Part shown: piece after piece, positions 49,820 to 59,244 of the stretch
Layout: each line of letters opens with the position of its first letter
Numbering within the stretch: position 1 is the stretch's first letter
Assembly: GCA_000026125.1 (NCBI GenBank)
Contig: CU207211.1
Coordinates: 434,001 to 498,000 of the forward strand
DNA: 64,000 bases
DNA from: Herminiimonas arsenicoxydans
GTDB lineage: Bacteria; Pseudomonadota; Gammaproteobacteria; Burkholderiales; Burkholderiaceae_D
Reading direction: 5' to 3'
Notes under the pieces: model-generated
What the model saw: the letters and a program-made list of their open reading frames with translations, nothing else
What the model was told of the DNA's origin: nothing
Database searches by the model: none
Made by a program: the position numbers and the translations under genes

Positions 49820-50341
49820 TCACAGAATGTTGGATTGACGGCCATAAATCAGGCCGGTCACGCCGATCGCCGTGAAGGTGTCATTCGCAGCGTTGTAGCT
49901 CAACTGAATCTGAGGAAGGTTCTCGGTAGCTTGCCCACACACCATCTGCCCATGATTGTCCGGATCAAAGACGGAGAAGTGGCATGGGCACTTGAATGTC
50001 TTGGCGCTAGCGTCATAGGACACTGGACATCCCATATGGGTACACAAAATGCTGTGCGCGACGATATCGTTATTAGGACCAACGCCACCAGGTGTCGGCT
50101 GGCCCATTTTGATAGCTACGCAAGGTGACGATGCATCTGGATAATTAAAACTAACCGGAGCATCTACTTTCAATCCCTTCGCTTTGCCGACGGCTGTAAT
50201 TGGATAAGGTAGGGTTGATGCTCCAACATTTACTTTTGCAGGAGCAGCGTTGGCGTTGCCGCTTACAAGCCCTGCGCCTGCTACTGCTGCAGAGGACCCT
50301 GCAATCTTCAAAAAATTGCGGCGACTAGTTTGATGTTCCAT
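49820..50341 (-). CDS. aioB: arsenite oxidase small subunit (Rieske 2Fe-2S)
   Basis: AioB is the Rieske subunit of arsenite oxidase. A Tat signal [20 protein letters not shown] at the N-terminus exports the heterodimer. The 2Fe-2S ligands lie in CTHMGCPV and [10 protein letters not shown]. From ATG 50341 ([10 protein letters not shown]) it has 173 residues; this ATG has a GGAG site 9 bases upstream and lies about 27 bases after the expected sigma-54 transcript start, whereas the in-frame ATG at 50356 would leave almost no leader. It is the first gene of the aioBA unit. Confidence 0.97.
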
Positions 50342-50379
50342 GAGTAAGGTCTCCATTTTTATAATGTAGATATCTCATT

Positions 50380-50394
50380 GCAAACTGCGTGCCA
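50380..50394 (-). promoter_or_regulatory. sigma-54 (-24/-12) promoter of aioBA
   Basis: On the minus strand TGGCACGCAGTTTGC gives GG at -24 and GC at -12 with exactly ten bases between, close to the TGGCACG-N4-TTGC consensus. Transcription should start near 50368. The neighbouring aioR encodes a sigma-54 activator with an intact GAFTGA loop. Confidence 0.93.
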
Positions 50395-50458
50395 AAAGAA
50401 GATTTTAGCTAAGTGCTTGATTCCATTTAGTTGGTGCGGCGCACGATAATTCGTAGAT

Positions 50459-50495
50459 GTTACGGTATGGTTACGCTCCGTTTCGTTTTAGTAAC
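50459..50495. promoter_or_regulatory. candidate AioR upstream activator site
   Basis: GTTACG occurs at 50459-50464 and 50470-50475, exactly one helical turn (11 bases) apart, and the inverted GTAAC at 50491-50495. They lie about 80-115 bases upstream of the sigma-54 -12 element, the usual distance for enhancer-like sites. The assignment to AioR is inferred from position. Confidence 0.45.
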
Positions 50496-50614
50496 GCTCG
50501 ACTTCCAAAAATTTTCCACCTCGAAATTACATTTCACGGAAATCGAATTAATAATGAAACTCATAGGCTATAGTGTGCTTCTTCAATCTATTCTTTACGT
50601 CTGGATTTCGTAAC

Positions 50615-51478
50615 GTGAACTCCGTATCCCATTTGCAGCGTCGACGTATACTTGCGGGAATTGCTGGATTGGCTGCAGCAGGCTTAGTCGCACCAGTTGT
50701 TGCGGCGCAGCCGTTGCGCATCGGGTTAACACCTGTTTTCCTGGACGAGCGCTCAGGTTTCCTAGCGCGCTTTCGCGATCATTTGGAAAGCGTGCTGGGA
50801 CGACCAGTTGTATTTGTGCAGCGACGAAGCTACGCCGATATCGTTGAACAATTACTTGATGGACGTCTCGCGGCTGCATGGCTATGTGGCTATCCCTTTG
50901 TTCGGTATCGGGCAGTGATGCAATTACTTGCTGTGCCGGTATACGAAGGGCAGCCAACCTATCACGCGTATATCATTACCGGCCCCACCGCCACAGAGGT
51001 CAAAAATTTTGCAGATTTAAAGGGGCGAGTATTCGCCTATTCGGATCCCTTATCTAACTCTGGCTTTTTATATGCGCAAGATCGTCTGAAGGAATTAGGA
51101 GGACAGAGCAGTACATTCTTCAGGAAATCATTTTTTGCATTCGGTCATCAAAACGTGATCGCCGCAGTGTCATCGGGTTTAGCGGATGCGGGCGCGGTTG
51201 ATGGTTATGTGTGGGATAGCGTAAGCGAGCTCACTCCAGATGCCACAGCCAATACTCGAGTTTTAAAAAAATCTGAGATATTTGGTTTTCCTCCGTTCGT
51301 TTGCACTAAACATATTGATCCTGTCCTGATGACAAGCTTGCGCAGTGCGTTGATCGACATGAACCAAACAGATACAGGAAGGGAGCTATTAGCTGAGCTT
51401 AGGCTAGATAAATTCATTGCAGGTCGGCCTGCTTTGTTCGACGGAATTGCCGCGATGATGAAGCGGGTAGGTCGTTAG
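50615..51478 (+). CDS. aioX: AioX, PhnD-like periplasmic arsenite-sensing binding protein
   Basis: A periplasmic binding protein of about 287 residues in the PhnD/phosphonate-binding family. The N-terminus LQRRRILAGIAGLAAAGLVAPVVAAQ is an export signal with consecutive arginines. The mature part has LRIGLTPVFLDERSGFLARF, RRSYADIVEQLLDGRLAAAWLCGYPFVRY, with Cys in the ligand region, and ADLKGRVFAYSDPLSNSGFL. AioX proteins bind As(III) and present it to the AioS sensor; this is family knowledge. The start is probably GTG 50615. It is divergent from aioBA and 11 bases before aioS. Confidence 0.92.
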   Translation: MNSVSHLQRRRILAGIAGLAAAGLVAPVVAAQPLRIGLTPVFLDERSGFLARFRDHLESVLGRPVVFVQRRSYADIVEQLLDGRLAAAWLCGYPFVRYRAVMQLLAVPVYEGQPTYHAYIITGPTATEVKNFADLKGRVFAYSDPLSNSGFLYAQDRLKELGGQSSTFFRKSFFAFGHQNVIAAVSSGLADAGAVDGYVWDSVSELTPDATANTRVLKKSEIFGFPPFVCTKHIDPVLMTSLRSALIDMNQTDTGRELLAELRLDKFIAGRPALFDGIAAMMKRVGR

Positions 51479-51489
51479 TTACCACTAAG

Positions 51490-52941
51490 ATGGGAATAGC
51501 CATGCGACTGAATCGACTTTCGTATTTAATCAAGGTTCCGCTCGCGTTATGCATTGTGAGCGTTGCTTCCGCGCTTGGAATCTTCCTGGTGACTTACTAT
51601 CTACTTGTGTCGTACATAGGCTTGGAATCGATGACGCGTGTGCAACAAATCGCCAGCACTCTTGCGACCTCCGCGCGCGGTGCGATTGCTCGTGAAGAAA
51701 TATGGGATATATATCAACAAATCAGCGCAGCGGTTGCCCAGGATCCAAGTACAGAAATCGTGGTTATCAGCAAAGATAACCTGCCATTGGTGGCCTCCAA
51801 CCCTATCAAATATCCTGTTTTAGGATCGCGAGATCATCTTCCATCCTCGTTACTTATGCTGTCCGAGCAAGCGCGACGAGAAGGTCCAAGCCATCGTATT
51901 TTTTCACTTGATGGTGTCACAGATGAGATGGTCTACGGTGCAGCAACGATGGCGGTGTCAGAGGATGGCGATCCACTCGCCACAGTAGTTGTCTATTCGC
52001 GCCAGGATGCCACGCTTCCAAAATTGCGCGATTTATTACTTCGTGTACTTGGTTATGGAACGCTTGCTTTAGCGTTAGTCATACCATTCGGATGGTGGTT
52101 GGGACGTCGATTAGTCAAACCACTTAATCAATTGCGAACGGCCATGGCGAGGATCGAAGAGACCGATTTCATGACGAGCACCAGTATGGAAGTAAATAGG
52201 GAGGGGACTGATGAAATCAGTCAGTTGACTCGACAGTTTATTTCGATGAATGCCGAATTGCACCGCGCGCGTGATTTGGAAGCACAGATGCAAATAGCAG
52301 AGCGAATGGCGATGGCAGGAAAACTCGCTTCCAGCCTAGCGCACGAAGTCAACAACCCGTTAGGTGGAATGCTAAATGCCATTAGCAATTTGCACCTGAG
52401 AGGAATAAGTGATCCTTTTGTAGAAAAAACTGCCAACCTGTTGGAGCGAGGCCTACAGCAAATCCAGGAGTCGATATCGGCACTGATGTCTCAAGCACGC
52501 AGGGAGCACACGATATTGACCTGGAAAGACTTTGAAGATTTGCAAACACTGTCAGAACCAATTGCTTCAAAGCGCGATATCGATGTGGTCTGGCGGGTGG
52601 TTGATGATCAAAGAGAATTGGGGCTGCGCTCAGTACCCGTCCGGCAAATTGTATTGAACTTGGTACTTAATGCGATCAATGCAGCGTTGGTCAGAGTTGA
52701 AGTTCAGGTAAGGGTCGTCGGACAGGCGCTGCATGTCCGCGTAAAGAATGACGGCGGTCCGTTTTCGGCAATTGAGGACGCCGCTCCCACGCCCGATCAG
52801 CATGGACGCATAGGCTTGGGCTTGTGGGTATGTTTTAGATTAACTCGCCAAATGGAAGGTTCACTTACTATCGAACCAACGATTAATGGACGAGGTACCG
52901 TCGCAACTTTTATCGCACCATTGGAGGCACCACATGACTAG
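51490..52941 (+). CDS. aioS: AioS sensor histidine kinase
   Basis: A 483-residue membrane histidine kinase. Transmembrane segments lie at about residues 12-40 and 185-205, enclosing a periplasmic sensor domain of about 140 residues that can meet AioX. A HAMP-like linker (RRLVKPLNQLRTAMARIEE) follows, then the H-box LASSLAHEVNNPLGGML with His285, the N-box LNLVLNAINAAL and the G-box GRIGLGLWVC. It should phosphorylate AioR when As(III) is present. ATG 51502 with a GGGA site is an alternative start. Its end overlaps aioR by 8 bases. Confidence 0.93.
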   Translation: MGIAMRLNRLSYLIKVPLALCIVSVASALGIFLVTYYLLVSYIGLESMTRVQQIASTLATSARGAIAREEIWDIYQQISAAVAQDPSTEIVVISKDNLPLVASNPIKYPVLGSRDHLPSSLLMLSEQARREGPSHRIFSLDGVTDEMVYGAATMAVSEDGDPLATVVVYSRQDATLPKLRDLLLRVLGYGTLALALVIPFGWWLGRRLVKPLNQLRTAMARIEETDFMTSTSMEVNREGTDEISQLTRQFISMNAELHRARDLEAQMQIAERMAMAGKLASSLAHEVNNPLGGMLNAISNLHLRGISDPFVEKTANLLERGLQQIQESISALMSQARREHTILTWKDFEDLQTLSEPIASKRDIDVVWRVVDDQRELGLRSVPVRQIVLNLVLNAINAALVRVEVQVRVVGQALHVRVKNDGGPFSAIEDAAPTPDQHGRIGLGLWVCFRLTRQMEGSLTIEPTINGRGTVATFIAPLEAPHD

Positions 52942-54298
52942 CGTATTGCTGGTGGAAGACGACGCCATCATGGGTGAGTCAATTTGCGACAGATTCGCGA
53001 TTGAGAAGATTGATCATGAATGGGTTCAGTCTGCCACTGCCGCATTAAGCCGTATGAAGCAACGTAAGTTTGACTGCCTCGTATCTGATATTCGTTTGCC
53101 CGATTTAAGTGGGGAGATGATGTTTGAACGTGGAAAGGAGAGTGGTAATTTAGATTATCCGGCAATTTTTATTACCGGTTACGGAACCCAGCAGCAGGCC
53201 GAGCGATTGCTTGCGAAAGGCGCGGCAGATTATTTGGTCAAGCCTCTCGACCTAGAATCAATGATAGGCAAGATCAGACTGCTTACTGCGGGAAGTTCAC
53301 CAATCATTACTGCCAGTAAACCTACCCTAGGTATTTCTCGCGAAATTCAACGCTTGGAAGAAATGGTTGTAAAGATGGGTGAGCAATGGACTTCTGTGCT
53401 TGTCACTGGCGAATCTGGATCTGGAAAAGAAGAACTGGCTCGCTTACTTCATCGTAGCGCACAAGCGGGAAACAATCCTTTTATCGCTGTAAACTGCGGC
53501 GCACTGCCAGAAGGAATGATGGAGGCAGAGCTATTCGGTTATGAACGTGGCGCATTTACCGGCGCCGCAAAGTCACATCGTGGATATTTTGAACAAGCCA
53601 ATAATGGGACCGTTTTTCTTGATGAGATTGGCGAGTTGGCACCTGCGGCACAAGTGCGTCTGCTACGCGTGTTACAAGAACATACGCTGACTAGATTGGG
53701 AAGTGAAAAGCCAATTAAAGTTAATTTTCGCTTGATTGCCGCAACGCACCGTGACGTTCGCGAAGAGGTTAAAGCCGGACGATTTCGCGAAGATCTGTAT
53801 TACAGAATCAATATCATCCAGCTACGTGTACCTCCTTTGCGGGAAAGATTAGATGATGTCGCCTGGCTAGCACGGCTTTTCCTGGAACAATGGAATCAAG
53901 CGCATCCAACCTCGCCGCGAATGCTTTCAGAGCCTACGATCACGTTCCTTTGCACATTGCCATGGCGAGGGAATATCCGTGAACTGAAGCATGCGATTGA
54001 GCGTGCTTGTTTATTGACCGCACATCCATTGTTGAGACCCGATGATTTTGAGATGCAAATCTCAGAGGAAAAACTGGGAACGTTTCACCCGGCAACTGAA
54101 GTGCCTGCAATGGCCCAGCCGCATATCATTCCGCTTGCCGAGTTCAATCGAGAACAAGAACGACGCTACCTTGTACAAGTTCTTGCCCATTACAGCGGGC
54201 AAATGGCTCAAACCGCAGCGGCACTAGGTATCAGTCGTAAAACGCTATGGGAAAAAACTCGCAAATTGGGAATTAAGGGATCAGAACCTGAACGGTAA
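52934..54298 (+). CDS. aioR: AioR sigma-54-dependent response regulator
   Basis: A 454-residue NtrC-type activator. The receiver domain (residues 1-120) has phosphoacceptor Asp52 in VSDIRLPDLSG and Lys104. The AAA+ domain has Walker A GESGSGKEE (159-167), the sigma-54 contact loop GAFTGA (206-211) and GTVFLDEIGEL. A Fis-type helix-turn-helix (QMAQTAAALGISRKTLWEKTRKLGI) ends the protein. It should activate the aioBA -24/-12 promoter. ATG 52934 with a GGAG site overlaps the end of aioS; the frame is open further upstream. Confidence 0.95.
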   Translation: MTSVLLVEDDAIMGESICDRFAIEKIDHEWVQSATAALSRMKQRKFDCLVSDIRLPDLSGEMMFERGKESGNLDYPAIFITGYGTQQQAERLLAKGAADYLVKPLDLESMIGKIRLLTAGSSPIITASKPTLGISREIQRLEEMVVKMGEQWTSVLVTGESGSGKEELARLLHRSAQAGNNPFIAVNCGALPEGMMEAELFGYERGAFTGAAKSHRGYFEQANNGTVFLDEIGELAPAAQVRLLRVLQEHTLTRLGSEKPIKVNFRLIAATHRDVREEVKAGRFREDLYYRINIIQLRVPPLRERLDDVAWLARLFLEQWNQAHPTSPRMLSEPTITFLCTLPWRGNIRELKHAIERACLLTAHPLLRPDDFEMQISEEKLGTFHPATEVPAMAQPHIIPLAEFNREQERRYLVQVLAHYSGQMAQTAAALGISRKTLWEKTRKLGIKGSEPER

Positions 54299-54425
54299 AT
54301 CGCAGGCGCAAAATCCGAGACGTGGGAAAGCTGCTACTTCTCTAGTAGTCGTTGCTTTACTGAAATACTGCCGTCACATTACTCAGCTATTGTGAAAAAC
54401 TTGAATCTGTGGGTGGGGTATTTCT

Positions 54426-55034
54426 ATGCAACTCTCAACATCATATCGACCAGATACAGTCTTCAGCAAAACAGAAAAAGGAAGAGACGAAGTGGTGAAA
54501 CGCTGCTTCGGATTGAGTCCGCTACAACGCCGAGTACTTATCCTTATGGATGGGGCCAAAAAATTCTCGGCTCTTTTGGAGATGATTCCTGAGCGAGATT
54601 TGAACGAAATCGTTTCTTATCTGGTGAATCAAGGCTTCATTAGCTCAAATTCCCCTGCTCAAACTAGAAAAACGGATCTAAAAGTTCCGATGTCGATGCC
54701 AACTGGTGAATCAATGCAGACAAGTGCCGTAACTTCAGCAAAGACGCAGCACTCGTCTCCCGTTTCTCCCTTGCCTGTCGAATTAATCCAAGATCCTACA
54801 AAAATCCGTGAAATAAAAGATTTCATGATCTCTACTACAACGACATACTTGGGATTGATGTCCGCAGACATGATTCATAAGATTGAAAGAGCCAAAGAAG
54901 CAGCTGGTCTATTGTCAATCGCTGGCCAGTGGCATATGGCATTACGAGAATCTAAACATGGCAATAGGTTTGCGGGTGCTTACCTTGATCAGGTCACTAA
55001 CGCGCTATCAGGTCAAACTGCTCAGGCAAGCTAA
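54426..55034 (+). CDS. hypothetical protein with N-terminal winged-helix-like region
   Basis: A 202-residue cytoplasmic protein, not recognised as a named gene. Residues about 12-75 (FSKTEKGRDEVVKRCFGLSPLQRRVLILMDG, then LNEIVSYLVNQGFI) look like a winged helix. A Ser/Pro/Thr-rich linker follows, then a helical C-terminal region (residues 125-195). Proteins with the KTEKG...GLSP-R--LI-MDG start are common in Burkholderiales. It lies between aioR and the pst operon, 127 bases behind aioR, and might be a regulator or structural partner; no function is assigned. Confidence 0.7.
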   Translation: MQLSTSYRPDTVFSKTEKGRDEVVKRCFGLSPLQRRVLILMDGAKKFSALLEMIPERDLNEIVSYLVNQGFISSNSPAQTRKTDLKVPMSMPTGESMQTSAVTSAKTQHSSPVSPLPVELIQDPTKIREIKDFMISTTTTYLGLMSADMIHKIERAKEAAGLLSIAGQWHMALRESKHGNRFAGAYLDQVTNALSGQTAQAS

Positions 55035-55140
55035 TTGTTGCAGCCAAGCCGATTCCATCTTAGGACACTTGTAGGGTTGCAAATACAGACGTGTCGTAGA
55101 TATTCCATAAATCCACTATTCAATAATTCAATAATTCAAA

Positions 55141-55173
55141 TGTCATCGAAGTGTCATATTTAATTCATATACT
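55141..55173 (+). promoter_or_regulatory. Pho box and -10 element of pstS
   Basis: TGTCAT at 55141-55146 and TGTCAT at 55152-55157 form two PhoB half-sites with the correct 11-base period; a weaker third (TTCAT, 55164-55168) is in phase. TATACT at 55168-55173 lies about 10 bases after the second repeat, the usual spacing when the Pho box replaces the -35. This makes the pst operon phosphate-starvation controlled. Confidence 0.85.
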
Positions 55174-55230
55174 CCTGCTCAGCAGTCCAGTTTTCTCTTT
55201 TCGTCTTTGATAACCAACAGGGGTAAATGA

Positions 55231-56211
55231 ATGAATTTGAAAAAAGTACTTACCGTAATAGGCGTTGCTTCCGCTGCAATTTTGACCCAAGGTGTCTACG
55301 CTCAGGCTGTACAAGTAGATCCGGCACTGCCGACTTACCAAAAAGCTGCTGGCATTTCCGGTAACTTCACCAGCGTCGGTTCCGACACACTGAATAATCT
55401 GATGACGCTTTGGGCCGAAGAGTACAAACGCATTTACCCTAACGTTAACATCCAGATTCAAGGCGCTGGCTCCTCTACGGCACCTCCGGCCCTGACTGAG
55501 GGCGCTTCAAATTTCGGCCCAATGAGCCGCATGATGAACGCCAAGGAAGTCGAATCCTTTGAGAAAAAGCATGGCTATAAGCCGTATGCAGTCCCTGTCG
55601 CAATTGATGCACTGGCGGTTTACGTCAACAAGGATAATCCGATCAAAGGTTTGAGCATCGAAGAAGTAGACGCGATGATGTCAGTAGGTCGCAAATGCGG
55701 TCTTGCTGAAGACATCACCAAGTGGGGTCAAGTTGGCATGAGCGGCGAATGGGCTAGCCGTGACATCGCGTTGTACGGTCGTAATTCGGTGTCCGGCACA
55801 TATGGTTTTTACAAGGATGTTGCCCTGTGCAAAGGCGATTTCAAGCGCAATATGGCTGAGCAACCAGGTTCCGCATCTGTAGTGCAAAGCGTTGCAACCC
55901 AGATCAACGCCATTGGTTATTCGGGCATAGGCTACAAGACATCCGGCGTGCGTGCATTGCCTTTGTCCAAGAAAAAAGGTCAGCCATTTGTCCAGCCGGA
56001 TGCAGTCCATTCGATCGACGGTACATATCCACTGGCACGCGTGTTGTACGTCTATGTGAACAAGAAGCCGAATCAACCTCTGGCCCCGTTGGAACGCGAG
56101 TTCTTCAAGATGGTGCTGTCCAAGCAAGGCCAGAACGTGGTGGTGAAGGATGGATTCGTCCCGATGCCGGCGCGCATGGCCGCAAAAGCTGCTGAAGAAC
56201 TTTCCAAATAA
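55231..56211 (+). CDS. pstS: phosphate-binding protein PstS
   Basis: The periplasmic phosphate receptor of the PstSCAB transporter, 326 residues with a Sec signal ending VYAQA. Binding-site segments are [41 protein letters not shown] and [19 protein letters not shown]. It is of the large PstS type seen in proteobacteria. The gene begins a phosphate operon directly downstream of the arsenite regulators and is preceded by a Pho box. Whether this version discriminates strongly against arsenate cannot be judged from sequence. Confidence 0.95.
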   Translation: MNLKKVLTVIGVASAAILTQGVYAQAVQVDPALPTYQKAAGISGNFTSVGSDTLNNLMTLWAEEYKRIYPNVNIQIQGAGSSTAPPALTEGASNFGPMSRMMNAKEVESFEKKHGYKPYAVPVAIDALAVYVNKDNPIKGLSIEEVDAMMSVGRKCGLAEDITKWGQVGMSGEWASRDIALYGRNSVSGTYGFYKDVALCKGDFKRNMAEQPGSASVVQSVATQINAIGYSGIGYKTSGVRALPLSKKKGQPFVQPDAVHSIDGTYPLARVLYVYVNKKPNQPLAPLEREFFKMVLSKQGQNVVVKDGFVPMPARMAAKAAEELSK

Positions 56212-56231
56212 TCAGCGCGATAGCTTCAAAT

Positions 56232-56260
56232 AAAACGCGCCGCACAAGCGGCGCGTTTAT
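56232..56260 (+). terminator. hairpin between pstS and the lipoprotein gene
   Basis: AAACGCGCCGC (56233-56243) pairs perfectly with GCGGCGCGTTT (56248-56258), loop ACAA, followed by only a short T run. It probably attenuates the transcript so that PstS is made in excess over the membrane parts. Confidence 0.75.
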
Positions 56261-56304
56261 CACGATCCTACCTGATCCCAGTTCTATCCGACATGGAGAA
56301 AAGC

Positions 56305-56907
56305 ATGAAGCAAACGATGCAATTGGCCTCGCTGGCCGCAGGCGCAGCTGTCATTCTCGCGCTGACCGGCTGCGCGACGGACACGAAACAAACCAATACG
56401 GCGACAACAGCGACACCGGCCGCAAGCAAAATGACAGTTACGACTGCGCAAGCTAGCGAGTTTTATGTGGTACTGCCAGAGGACGGACGCATTTATGCGT
56501 TCGGTGACACCAAAAACTATATGAGTTATCTGGCTCATTCGGAAGTCCCGTTGACCCGTACCCGCATCGGTGCGGGTCCAGGTGGCAAAACGGTGGTGTT
56601 CGGCATTACCTCTGACGATGTAAAGAAAAACGAACCCAGCACAGCAGAGAAAATCATGGACGGCAAGTTGGAAGCTGCATCGAATTTTCACGGTGAAGCA
56701 TTCAAGGCTGGCCGCTTCTATGTATTCAACGATATGAGGGACATGATGGCGTTCACTGCCTACGGTGAAGTGCCATATTCCTATACCGATATCGGCGCTG
56801 GACCTAAGGGTGAGACGTTGGTGTGGGTCATGAACAAGGATAGCTATAAAAAAGGTCGTCCATTGTCGACCATCGAACGCTTCCGCAGCCTGCGCGCGGC
56901 GAAGTAA
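56305..56907 (+). CDS. conserved hypothetical lipoprotein inside the pst operon
   Basis: A 200-residue lipoprotein with signal LAAGAAVILALTGC and lipobox LTGC. The mature part has two similar segments, EFYVVLPEDGRIYAFGDTKNYMSYL and AGRFYVFNDMRDMMAFTAYGE, each followed by a GAGP-G-T(L/V)V strand, so it looks like an internal duplication. Function unknown. Its place between pstS and pstC suggests a role in phosphate uptake or signalling at the envelope. ATG 56305 with a GGAG site is preferred to ATG 56293. Confidence 0.75.
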   Translation: MKQTMQLASLAAGAAVILALTGCATDTKQTNTATTATPAASKMTVTTAQASEFYVVLPEDGRIYAFGDTKNYMSYLAHSEVPLTRTRIGAGPGGKTVVFGITSDDVKKNEPSTAEKIMDGKLEAASNFHGEAFKAGRFYVFNDMRDMMAFTAYGEVPYSYTDIGAGPKGETLVWVMNKDSYKKGRPLSTIERFRSLRAAK

Positions 56908-56973
56908 TTGTAGAAAGGCCGGCTGTGCTCAATGCACAGCTGGCTGCGCTTCCCTTCAAAAAATCAGGCACCC

Positions 56974-59235
56974 ATGAAAACACTCGGCCGCAGTCAAACC
57001 GCATCAGCACTCGATCAGGCAATGGGCCGACGACTGTTGGTGGATAAGTTGTTCAAGCATCTGATGTCCATCGGCGGTATCGGCGTCATCATTGCCGTAT
57101 CGACGATATTTTTCTATCTGGCTAGTGTAGTAGTGCCGCTATTCACACCGCCGAAAATTGAGCGCCAAACGCAGTTTGCGGCACCTGGAAACGCAGCTCA
57201 GACCACAGCAGCGTATTCCGGTGAAGAACAAAGAGAAATCGGCGTGCGGATTGGTACTGCGGGCGAGGTTACTTTCTTCCGTTTCGGCAGTGGCGAAGTG
57301 CTGAGCACTACCGCGGTCAAAATTCCGGATGGCGTGGCCATCTCCAGTTTCGCGCTCGGCGGGCGCAGTAGTTTTGCATTTGGTTACGGGCTGTCCGACG
57401 GCGGCGTGATTATAGCCAAGCAGGTTTATCAAGTTACTTACCCGGAGGGTCGCCGCCTCATCAGCCCGATAATCGAGTATCCGCTGGGCGAAACGCCTGT
57501 TGCGGTCGATACTCGCGGTCAGGCGATCACGCAGTTAAGCGTGCAGCATGGAGATGAAGGTACGACCATCGCTGCACAAACAGCGGATGGACGAATTCTG
57601 GTATCCGCAGTCAGCGTCACCAGTAATTTAATGACTGGCGAAACCAGCAGCCGAGTAGAGCAATCAGAGATTGACTCCCCACCGGCGGATACAAGACAAA
57701 TCCTCATCGAATCCAAGCAGCGAGAAATGGTAGTGCTGCATGGTGATAATAGCCTTACGCGCTACAACATCTCCGATAAGACCAACCCCGTTCTGCTGGA
57801 GACTGTGCAAGTTGCACAGGATGGCGAGCGCGTGGCAATGATAACGATGCTGAGCGGCGGATTTTCAATCATCGTCGGCACTGATTCGGGAGCACTCTCT
57901 CAATGGTTCCCGGTACGTAAAGAATCCAACCGATTTGCACTGACCAGAATCCGTGGCTTCGATGCAATGCCCGCCGGCATTACCGCAATAGCGCCTGAAT
58001 TTTTCCGCAAGGGCTTTGTTGTCGGCGATGCAAAAGGAAATTTCGGTAGCTACTATGCGACGTCGCGACGCACTCTATTTGTAGAGAACTTGGGCGATGT
58101 ACCGTTGACCGCACTGGCAGTTCCTCCGCGCGGCAATGGTTATTTAGCACAGGATACGAATGGTCAAGTGCATTCCGCAGTGGTGCATAACGAGTATCCA
58201 GAAGTGTCTTTCCATAGTCTGTGGCAGAAAGTCTGGTACGAAAGCTACGAAGAGCCGGATTATGTGTGGCAATCCTCCGCTGCTAACTCTGAGTTCGAGC
58301 CAAAGTTCAGTCTGTCTCCACTCACGTTCGGCACCATCAAGGCCGCAAGCTACGCGATGCTGGTTTCGGTGCCCTTAGCACTGCTCGGTGCCATATTTAC
58401 AGCCTATTTCATGTCGCAGCGCATGCGCACGATTGTCAAGCCGACCATCGAAGTCATGGAAGCGCTTCCTACCGTAATTCTGGGCTTCCTTGCAGGCCTT
58501 TGGCTGGCACCGCTAGTTGAAAATAATCTGGCTGGCGTCCTGCTGAGTATTTTATTTCTGCCTGTATGTATGATCGGTTCGGCTTACGTGTATCACCTGC
58601 TGCCAACCAGTTTGAAAGACCGGGTAGCACCAGGGTGGGAAGCGGCCTTCATGTTCCCGATTCTGGCCATTATGTTCTGGGTATTTTTTCAGATAGGTCA
58701 TCCGATCGAAGCGGCGTTTTTCGGCGGTGATATGCCGGGATGGCTCAGCAACGAAATGGGCATCAGCTATGAACAGCGCAACTCGCTGGTAGTTGGCATC
58801 GCCATGGGATTCGCGGTAACTCCGACTATCTTTTCGATTGCAGAAGATGCAATTTTTACCGTCCCCAAACATCTGACTTCCGGTTCGCTGGCGCTGGGTG
58901 CCACATCGTGGCAGACCCTGATCGGCGTAGTGTTGTTGACCGCCAGCCCTGGTATTTTTTCAGCAGTGATGATCGGCCTTGGGCGCGCAGTAGGTGAAAC
59001 CATGATTGTGCTGATGGCAACGGGCAATACTGCGGTTATGGACTGGAGTTTGTTTACGGGCTTTCGTACCCTGTCGGCCAATATCGGCGTCGAAATGCCT
59101 GAAGCGGGCGTCGGTGAAACGCATTACCGCCTGCTGTTCCTGTCGGCGCTGGTGCTGTTCGGCTTCACCTTTGTGGTGAACACGATAGCTGAATTGATAC
59201 GTCAACGCATGCGCGAAAAGTACAGCACAATCTAG
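56974..59235 (+). CDS. pstC: phosphate ABC transporter permease PstC (long form)
   Basis: A 753-residue permease. One transmembrane helix (about residues 33-58) is followed by a periplasmic region of nearly 370 residues with beta-rich, propeller-like sequence. The typical permease core begins near residue 450 with FGTIKAASYAMLVSVPLALLGA, EALPTVILGFLAGLW and the EAA-like loop SLALGATSWQTL. Classical PstC has about 320 residues; the long form occurs in some proteobacteria. The start is ATG 56974 (MKTLGRSQ). It is co-transcribed with pstA, 9 bases downstream. Confidence 0.92.
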   Translation: MKTLGRSQTASALDQAMGRRLLVDKLFKHLMSIGGIGVIIAVSTIFFYLASVVVPLFTPPKIERQTQFAAPGNAAQTTAAYSGEEQREIGVRIGTAGEVTFFRFGSGEVLSTTAVKIPDGVAISSFALGGRSSFAFGYGLSDGGVIIAKQVYQVTYPEGRRLISPIIEYPLGETPVAVDTRGQAITQLSVQHGDEGTTIAAQTADGRILVSAVSVTSNLMTGETSSRVEQSEIDSPPADTRQILIESKQREMVVLHGDNSLTRYNISDKTNPVLLETVQVAQDGERVAMITMLSGGFSIIVGTDSGALSQWFPVRKESNRFALTRIRGFDAMPAGITAIAPEFFRKGFVVGDAKGNFGSYYATSRRTLFVENLGDVPLTALAVPPRGNGYLAQDTNGQVHSAVVHNEYPEVSFHSLWQKVWYESYEEPDYVWQSSAANSEFEPKFSLSPLTFGTIKAASYAMLVSVPLALLGAIFTAYFMSQRMRTIVKPTIEVMEALPTVILGFLAGLWLAPLVENNLAGVLLSILFLPVCMIGSAYVYHLLPTSLKDRVAPGWEAAFMFPILAIMFWVFFQIGHPIEAAFFGGDMPGWLSNEMGISYEQRNSLVVGIAMGFAVTPTIFSIAEDAIFTVPKHLTSGSLALGATSWQTLIGVVLLTASPGIFSAVMIGLGRAVGETMIVLMATGNTAVMDWSLFTGFRTLSANIGVEMPEAGVGETHYRLLFLSALVLFGFTFVVNTIAELIRQRMREKYSTI

Positions 59236-59244
59236 GAGAACAAG

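Noticed and set aside
50341..50356. Start of aioB at ATG 50356
   Set aside because: It would leave only about 12 bases of leader after the predicted sigma-54 transcript start and would use the Shine-Dalgarno region as coding sequence; ATG 50341 fits better.
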